Part shown: piece by piece, positions 16,101-18,556 of the stretch
Position numbering within the stretch: the stretch's first letter is position 1
How the letters are laid out: each line of letters starts with the position of its first letter
NCBI GenBank assembly: GCA_947074225.1
Contig: CAMTOX010000002.1
Coordinates: 1 to 18,556, forward strand
Reading direction: 5' to 3'
DNA length: 18,556 bases
Origin: an uncultured bacterium
GTDB lineage: Bacteria > Bacteroidota > Bacteroidia > Bacteroidales > Paludibacteraceae
Program-made: the position numbers and the translations under genes
Notes under the pieces: model-generated
Databases searched by the model: none
The model's input: the letters and a program-made list of their open reading frames with translations, nothing else
What the model was told of the DNA's origin: nothing

Positions 16101-18355
16101 CGTATTATTGCTGAACTATCCGTATAAACAGATAAACCAACATTTATTGGCTTATAACAGGTTGGTAGTGGCTCTACCTTTAAATCGTCTAGGTAATAAT
16201 AAGAATACTCCGAGTCACTACTATGGCGGAAGGCCAAATGATGACCTGTACCCTGAATATTTAAATCGTTCAATAAGAACTCATAATACTTCATTAGAGT
16301 GTTAGAAGAAGTCAAACTTTTTATCACCACAAAAGTAGAAGCATCATTTGGGTCGGTCATATAACCTAAATCAAATGTTCCTGAGGTTGTACTACTTGAA
16401 GCACGCAACCAGAAAGAAACCATCAAACTATTCAAACTCATCTGGAAAGCAGGTGTAGCTGCTATAACAGAAGAGGTGGTTAAAGAACGAAACTCTAACG
16501 AATGAGGTTTACTATGAACTGCCGACGTAGAATAAGAAGTTACACGCGGATAATTATTAAGAACAGATGGACGGTACCAACATTCGGAATAATCATTAAT
16601 CGCTATATTGTCAAAATCGGCTATAAATGGCAAGGTTGTTATTGTTGAAGAACATTCTGTATACAACTTCACACCTTTTGACCAATCACTATAACCATCG
16701 GTAGCACAATTAGAACGTATATAAGCATAATAAGTACCATTTGGATTCAAACCTGTTATTGTGTATGGTTTTGTGCTCATAGTACCATTAAATACATCGC
16801 CTTGAGTAGCGGTACTATCTAATTCATAAGTAGATATTCTAATATCCCACGAACTTGAATTACGAGATGCCCAATCTAAAACAGCTGTCGTTTGCGTTTC
16901 ATCGGTAACGGTTAACCACATTGGCGTTGGACATGCAGGCTGTTGTGTAATATCTACATCGTCAATATAGAAGATTGAACTTACCTGAGAAGTAGATGTT
17001 GTAAAAGGAGCTATATCGGCTCCATCTACCATAAAGGCTATAAACTTACCTTCTGTAGCATTAGACAAAGGCACTATCACCTCTTCCCATGTATTAACAG
17101 TAGTCACTTTATACTCCGCTAACTCTTGGAACGAGGCCTCATCATTTGGATCGCTCATCACTCCAATATATATCGGATAATTCAATGATGCACCATAAAC
17201 ATAAAAAGATACCTGATAATCTGATATATCGGTAACATTCAATGGTGGAGTAGACACAATGGCCTTGGTAATACGTGGAGCTGTAAAGCTTGTTGAGTTG
17301 TAATAACCGCCACGAATTGTTAACGATGCACTACCTGTACGTTTTGTAGTGGCACAATAAGGAGTATAGGCATCAGTTGGGCTCGTACCTACTGGATAAT
17401 TATATGTAGATAACAATTTATTCCAGCAAGTTGGAAAAGAGACACCACTAGTGGTACCATAACCCTCAAAACCTTCAAACAACGGAACATTGTAGTCCAA
17501 ACATAATGTGGTAAATGTTCCCTCGTCAGACCAATCGGTAATATCACCATCACCACAATCTGCTTTTACATAGAAATAATAGGTTGTAGAAGGAGTTAAA
17601 CCGGTTATTAATTGGAAAAAGTCTACTGTTAAACCATCAAAAACATCTGCTGTAACAGATAAATCTGTCATCTGAGTAGACGATACCTTCAACGAATAAA
17701 TATTCGTCATATTATGACCATTCCATAATACTTGAGCAGTTGTAGAGGTAATACGATTAGCTCTTAAACCGGTTGGAGTAGTACAGATTGCCTCAGCACC
17801 TATATACACTTCATCCAGAGCTATTCCACGACCTGAACCGTAATTATACTCAAAAGCTACTTGAATATTATTAAGATTTGTTATGCCCTCCAAACTAATT
17901 TGATGATTTGTCCATGTACTTGCAGAAGGAGATAAAGTCTCTAATAATGTCCAAGCACCAGTGGCAGAGGTCCGATAATATACCTTTAAGGTATCATTAT
18001 AAGAATCTGTGCCAATCAAAAAGTGAGGCTGAGCATATGTAAAATTTAAAATAGGAGATATATAATCTCCTGCATCGGCAAATCCGGTAATTAATTTTAC
18101 CGGTACTTGAATGTTTGATGCTGTTAATACAGCATAAGAACTACCAATTGTTGGAACCAAAGAACCTGAACCAGTACTCATTCCTGTAGTCGTAGTGCTC
18201 CATAATATAACACCACTACTCGGATCTTGAGTCCAATCGGATGGAATTCCGTTTGAAAAGTCTGTGTTCACTGAAGAACGAGCCTGTCCAAACAAACTGG
18301 TCGTTACCAATAGCGTTAGCCATAATAGTAACCATTTTTGTAGAAAATTTCTCAT
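7136..18355 (-). CDS. Giant T9SS-exported surface protein with alternating jelly-roll and fibronectin III modules
   Basis: A 3739-residue protein of roughly 400 kDa. It begins with a Sec signal peptide (1 to about 24, LLWLTLLVTTSLFGQA). From residue 27 to 3436, 13 jelly-roll-like domains alternate with 12 FnIII domains, which begin near residues 191, 475, 733, 986, 1238, 1520, 1807, 2068, 2345, 2619, 2893 and 3149 (period 252-287). Most FnIII modules end with a Y-Y-x-Y-V/I-R-x-x-C strand and then W and FTT. Jelly rolls end in IDD or LDD. Residues 3437-3648 hold four short modules, and 3649-3739 a T9SS type A sorting domain (DIYPNP at 3661, ending GKVIVK). The jelly rolls resemble the cleaved-adhesin/choice-of-anchor J and MAM-like group. 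The composition is rich in S, T, Y, N and D and poor in K and R. No protease or glycosidase motif is seen; adhesion or a surface fibre is inferred, and the ligand is unknown. It is monocistronic. Confidence 0.93.
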   Translation of the reverse strand: MRNFLQKWLLLWLTLLVTTSLFGQARSSVNTDFSNGIPSDWTQDPSSGVILWSTTTTGMSTGSGSLVPTIGSSYAVLTASNIQVPVKLITGFADAGDYISPILNFTYAQPHFLIGTDSYNDTLKVYYRTSATGAWTLLETLSPSASTWTNHQISLEGITNLNNIQVAFEYNYGSGRGIALDEVYIGAEAICTTPTGLRANRITSTTAQVLWNGHNMTNIYSLKVSSTQMTDLSVTADVFDGLTVDFFQLITGLTPSTTYYFYVKADCGDGDITDWSDEGTFTTLCLDYNVPLFEGFEGYGTTSGVSFPTCWNKLLSTYNYPVGTSPTDAYTPYCATTKRTGSASLTIRGGYYNSTSFTAPRITKAIVSTPPLNVTDISDYQVSFYVYGASLNYPIYIGVMSDPNDEASFQELAEYKVTTVNTWEEVIVPLSNATEGKFIAFMVDGADIAPFTTSTSQVSSIFYIDDVDITQQPACPTPMWLTVTDETQTTAVLDWASRNSSSWDIRISTYELDSTATQGDVFNGTMSTKPYTITGLNPNGTYYAYIRSNCATDGYSDWSKGVKLYTECSSTITTLPFIADFDNIAINDYSECWYRPSVLNNYPRVTSYSTSAVHSKPHSLEFRSLTTSSVIAATPAFQMSLNSLMVSFWLRASSSTTSGTFDLGYMTDPNDASTFVVIKSLTSSNTLMKYYEFLLNDLNIQGTGHHLAFRHSSDSEYSYYYLDDLKVEPLPTCYKPINVGLSVYTDSSAIIRWDHVPAENSWEVKVSSVAMSDMTVPANVFNGTTTTNSCYVPNLAASTLYYVYVRSSCHTDVTQGWSELYSFTTKCPSINTIPYVDDFDSYADASFPSCWSRPLVSSSYPQVKLVSGNNVLRVSGTTGINIFAATPPIGTELNLLQVSFDLTPYSATLGGTFEVGVMSDPNNPATFELVESIRPNVTTTKRYYVNMNSIDLVGLGNHIAFRVNGSTSTSYYWSIDNMEVDLLPTCISPSSINIDNVTSNSASLSWVSEYGETSWNLKVSSSQLSNPSAVTAPIFDGTLSTTSQALSGLQMGTKYYVYIQSNCSDTVGLWREYSFSTICSEVTILPYYTDLEGETVGAVPNCWSHLYGSKVPVVSNTTNSYGGSGNCIYFSGGNTMIVTPEINVDIHTVRVSFYLKQESATSGQMNVGVMSNMNDTSTFEVLQSIISTSMGTMQYYEFNLDSTVLTGNSWYLGFQQVTTSTNYWFWLDNVKIELIPSCLIPSDFAVVSNLDTMVSLSWSAVQGILDYELVYGPRGFIPSLSTMTPIVTTQTTVDIIGLSALTEYDFYIRTRCDVTDYSEWSNVLSVTTPATPESLPLLTDFEDALDNSKWTILNPEDVTLGKWIIGYGASPGLNDKKLYISTDTGVNAAHVYNIGESTYVYAYRTFRFDPGIYNIEYDWIGKGEVCCDYVRFALVDPSVTFEGGVRSNITTTTLPSGGWDIDLGGGVLNNSDSWQTVEGQFEITVPKIYNLVLYWANDGSVGTQPPFAIDNLSLFRDNDCKRPSDLSVSRLTTSSAKLMWSGQNTLAYNIKVSTEPIDPETQMGDIENITGSYYVDNYYDITDLTSNTRYFFYVQADCGDGTPSFWSKGQEFRTLCGDLSLPYTENFSGYGVGAEVLPMCWMFNYETFGSVTSDYRPGTFKVTPNGTDSFALRMQSYYYTSTNSTTGEVTIRYVKNSVILPKFIGNMEKMYMDFTASSSVAGRKLRIGVLPDAADMSSFILVDTVILGTTSQGYSVSFEDIDFGDDYNGNPIVNGSGYITLLLDGSSDGNISTIYVNNVLIDTLAPCKAPSSIQTLNVTGNGATISWVPMSSSDSVWHVQLLRTNYGNNVNDIDTLTNFICDTVVTTNRITFTGLSAYTNYYLYIRPVCENNVYGPRFSQAYHFRTACGIEELPYSESFDTYGTGTGTFVDCWSRYTTNTSSTLYPYISSSYKVSSPGSLYFYGNTTSYTYAVLPQFNIADVSDLFVTFMARSSNINYYLQVGVMSDPTDVSTFTEVNRVKVTDVNVFEAKQINMASYTGTGQYIAIKVDSLSYFYIDDLVVEVTPSCLRPINLVSTGATSNSVSIHWDVIGTESAWDVVCGSVGFDPNDATIISSSMQMVTINSLLPSSVYEVYVRANCGDTVGVSSWVGPLTVYTSILPTDLPYYTDFSVGHAWGFENGSQTNYFIVGNDANNGAYSNGSYMYITNDNGTTAGYTTSSTSSVYAYKTFNVPVGTYQLSYKWKAGGESVWDYGRCFIAPSGAVLTPGSTVNKDTVNIPSGWLDLNMARGAKRKMNLQSTWKDENIILNVSTAGEYMVIFGWYNDASSGIAPGLCIDDFFIEPYCLRPTTTIDSVRGTSAKISWVRESATSILKISTTPIAADDLLTTVADVVDSVTTDLHYYLSGLSMNTKYYVYIRNICDTTLESAWISSSFITPGELPYSCDFESSTLGWLLVNGTQQNQFYIGAGAPYNGENSLYISADSGLTNSYSTQLSATASTVYAYTELYFTPGTFDINYQWRCQGEALNDYARVFLVPRSVSLTSGTNIMSASTIPTGATCILDGGVQLNGDTAWQTNTTRFTVVTEGIYRVVVGWRNNATLDNNPPIAIDDIVIEEVECIAPMVTAKLISGLYADIEWSTKSDTILYKVSQVPIHANMLDTITTNLIYDVKTINKTERLSGLLEETQYYVYSRVICISGDTTEWFTYSFRTSKDPLHAPVVIDFESDFKFTLLNDTQANSFVVGTAANNSGARSLYVSQDGGVSNTYDGTSTSYVYAVRDVEFGVGIYNIDYFWRCEGESTFDYGRVYLAPKTASISAGTSLLTTSTTPTGWISLDGGAKLNLAGGNWNSQENEIVFTEPSIYQLVIGWRNDGSISHDPAFAIDDIRITKVLCAKPEIVIDSLTSNAIYYTFIAGVVDSFDVFISSDSYSYDALDTMNITRITTNSYDATGLLPQTSYNLYVRSLCNDSTYSDWKVITTMTGCSDIIIDSLNSYVEDWDSYTSGTLNRDEVACWYFGTNSTSVYPYVNSVTIQSAPNSLYMYGTTNIYSYAATSRISGSDIRDLELNYYHRASSTSYYLLVGVMTNPNDISTFVAVDTIYTNVASAIEKKQIYFSNYTGTGKYIAFKTSGTAYSYVYIDDIEIKLAPSCRNISNLQATNVTSTNITLTWNNGGDNSPCEVKLFRMSDVADLTQPGTVADTIVTGNTVSLAVNNGIYVAYVRKICSATEQSDWNEITVLTSCSYLTIPYYESLSAASFPPTCWRRSSTSLASAVAGTALNSSTSGWSYTSTITGNTAGFSTPHVRVNLYGSSSYYWLTTPSFYIDTTAILSFDLALTPYSSSSTTVTVNDQQSFAIVISDDGGSSWSMSDVTLWNDSTGDYTLSGIPQTGARYSVDLAKYIGDNIMIGFYMESKQSGGDNYLHLRDVAIRPAKSSQLYDNACMGYGYIGHGFNVASSEMPTPGVYSFSRVISGASVDSVVTINITVHPNTVTNITDSMCAGDVYTKHGFQNITTAGTYRRVTSSSYGCDSALVLTLTIIGGVNNETVADVCEGDLPYTWRGKNYNATGVYSDTIVGSNGCDVVYTLILQVNREYHFTDYYQIADTVLPFIYLDTVFTETTPHGSSTYSLNRKTAAGCDSIYTVTLDVRPVSLSDVYGNDFLDIYPNPIRKDGEVIINANLTDAELRDLEVEVFNSAGERVKLLHPDTLPIRISDFEASGVYMVRVKTNSNRIIYGKVIVK
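7139..7411 (-). other. T9SS type A C-terminal sorting domain
   Basis: Residues 3649-3739. The NDFLDIYPNP start, the VEVFNSAGERV strand, the SGVYMVRV strand and the final GKVIVK are the conserved elements of type A sorting domains. It directs the protein through the T9SS translocon and would be removed by PorU when the protein is fixed to A-LPS at the surface. Confidence 0.92.
7412..8047 (-). repeat. Four short C-terminal modules, three with GCD motifs
   Basis: Residues 3437-3648 form four units of about 50-58 residues. The pattern is a Cys near the start (C3441, C3498, C3550), a GY/HGF/TW core, a TGxY turn, then GCDS or GCDV (3526, 3578 and 3635) and a hydrophobic strand such as ALVLTLTI. 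The first unit has ASVDS in place of GCDS, and the fourth lacks the early Cys. Such modules are common just before T9SS sorting domains and are probably small beta domains that act as a stalk. Confidence 0.7.
9680..11875 (-). repeat. Block of three type-B jelly-roll modules (J9, J10, J11)
   Basis: Residues 2161-2344, 2438-2618 and 2713-2892, separated by FnIII-9 and FnIII-10. They share the patterns NGxQxNxFxxG, SLYIS or its variants, SxVYAY, GxYxIxYxW, GES/GEA, DYxRVFLxP, LDGG with a following LN (in two of the three), and GWRN with AIDDI. They resemble one another more than any CW-type module, which suggests local duplication of an FnIII/type-B unit. Confidence 0.75.
13799..14359 (-). repeat. 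Type-B jelly-roll module J6
   Basis: Residues 1333-1519. It lacks the CW motif and the GVMSDPND core of the other jelly rolls. Instead it carries the series WIIG, LYISTDTG, YVYAYR, GIYNIEYDW, DYVRFALV, GGWDIDLGGG, YWANDGS and AIDN. It is followed by FnIII-6. It stands alone, separate from the other three modules of this subtype. Confidence 0.75.
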
Positions 18356-18432
18356 ACCAAAATGAATTAGTTAATAATAATGTTATCTGAAATATTTATA
18401 GTTTTTTTAAGCTAATAGAAAACAACAATAAA

Positions 18433-18440
18433 CAAAAATA
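18433..18440 (-). promoter_or_regulatory. Putative -7 box of the giant surface-protein gene
   Basis: TATTTTTG on the minus strand is a full TAnnTTTG match, 77 bases before the ATG, leaving an A/T-rich leader of roughly 70 bases. No good -33 TTTG is present at normal spacing. A second TAnnTTTG match (TAAATTTG, 18511-18518, minus) lies further upstream and overlaps a 12-bp perfect palindrome (18505-18516), so an alternative promoter is possible. The rest of 18356-18556 is very A/T-rich with no gene visible. Confidence 0.4.
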
Positions 18441-18556
18441 ATACAATTATATGTTTATAAAGGTTATAATTTAGATAATATAAATCAATTATCATAAAAT
18501 GTTTAATTTGCAAATTTATAATTTATTAGTTGTAGATTGTAATAGAGTCTGTATGG

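Larger units (their letters stand above)
8048..18277 (-). repeat. Coding super-repeat: 12 units of FnIII plus jelly-roll, after one N-terminal jelly-roll
   Basis: Each unit is about 252-287 codons. FnIII starts lie at nucleotides 17785, 16933, 16159, 15400, 14644, 13798, 12937, 12154, 11323, 10501, 9679 and 8911 (reading down the minus strand). Units have clearly diverged; I see no long near-identical DNA blocks, so this is an old expansion rather than a recent tandem array. Seven jelly rolls carry a core motif of the form GVMSDPNDxSTF (e.g. residues 398-409 and 1167-1179), while four form a different subtype described separately. Confidence 0.88.

Noticed and set aside
8048..18277. Repeat-rich region considered as a CRISPR array or satellite
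   Set aside because: Repeats are about 800 bases, diverged, in frame and protein-coding; there are no short identical direct repeats with uniform spacers.
7136..18355. Idea that the giant frame is an assembly chimera of several genes
   Set aside because: One uninterrupted frame has a signal peptide at one end, a sorting domain at the other, and regular alternation of modules throughout.
18505..18516. Palindrome AATTTGCAAATT upstream of the giant gene as an operator
   Set aside because: It is in very A/T-rich DNA where such palindromes arise easily, and it is about 65 bases from the nearer -7 box; noted with the promoter only.

Overview
The window looks like a contig end from a Bacteroidales genome, most likely a non-Bacteroides member that uses the type IX secretion system (T9SS). 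Evidence: a PorQ-family T9SS outer-membrane protein, a giant secreted protein with a T9SS type A C-terminal sorting domain, AT-rich DNA, A-rich regions rather than Shine-Dalgarno sequences before start codons, and repeated Bacteroidetes-type promoter elements (-7 box TAnnTTTG, with -33 TTTG at some promoters). The first 46 bases are not genomic: they are Illumina TruSeq adapter with a readable index, so the first gene is cut by the contig end.

Layout. 1-46 adapter. 47-512 (+) the 3' part of an unrecognised, probably secreted beta-rich protein. 609-650 a strong hairpin terminator. 658-732 (-) tRNA-Pro(GGG) with a well-formed promoter. 1017-2778 (-) porQ-cmk, an apparent two-gene operon preceded by a leader (about 2787-2878) that can fold into a long hairpin. 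3013-3555 (-) 5-formyltetrahydrofolate cyclo-ligase, divergent from dnaG (3686-5908, +). 5914-5948 a convergent terminator. 5967-6959 (-) a lipoprotein lytic transglycosylase. 7073-7112 a U-tract terminator, which ends the dominant gene of the window, 7136-18355 (-), encoding a 3739-residue secreted protein. The rest, up to 18556, is its upstream region.

The giant protein has a signal peptide, 13 jelly-roll-like domains alternating with 12 fibronectin type III (FnIII) domains, four short modules (three of them with GCD motifs), and a T9SS sorting domain. It is expected to be exported by the Sec system and then T9SS, cut by the PorU sortase and fixed to A-LPS at the cell surface. PorQ, encoded in the same window, is part of that surface attachment complex. 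The remaining genes are housekeeping: nucleotide and folate metabolism, primase, peptidoglycan turnover and a tRNA.

The most notable observations are a cysteine covariation across the modules of the giant protein that predicts two classes of disulfide, two distinct jelly-roll subtypes with a block of three of one subtype, and the foldable porQ leader whose G-U pairs favour the transcribed strand. I see no CRISPR array, insertion sequence, prophage, defence system or other clearly new multi-gene system.
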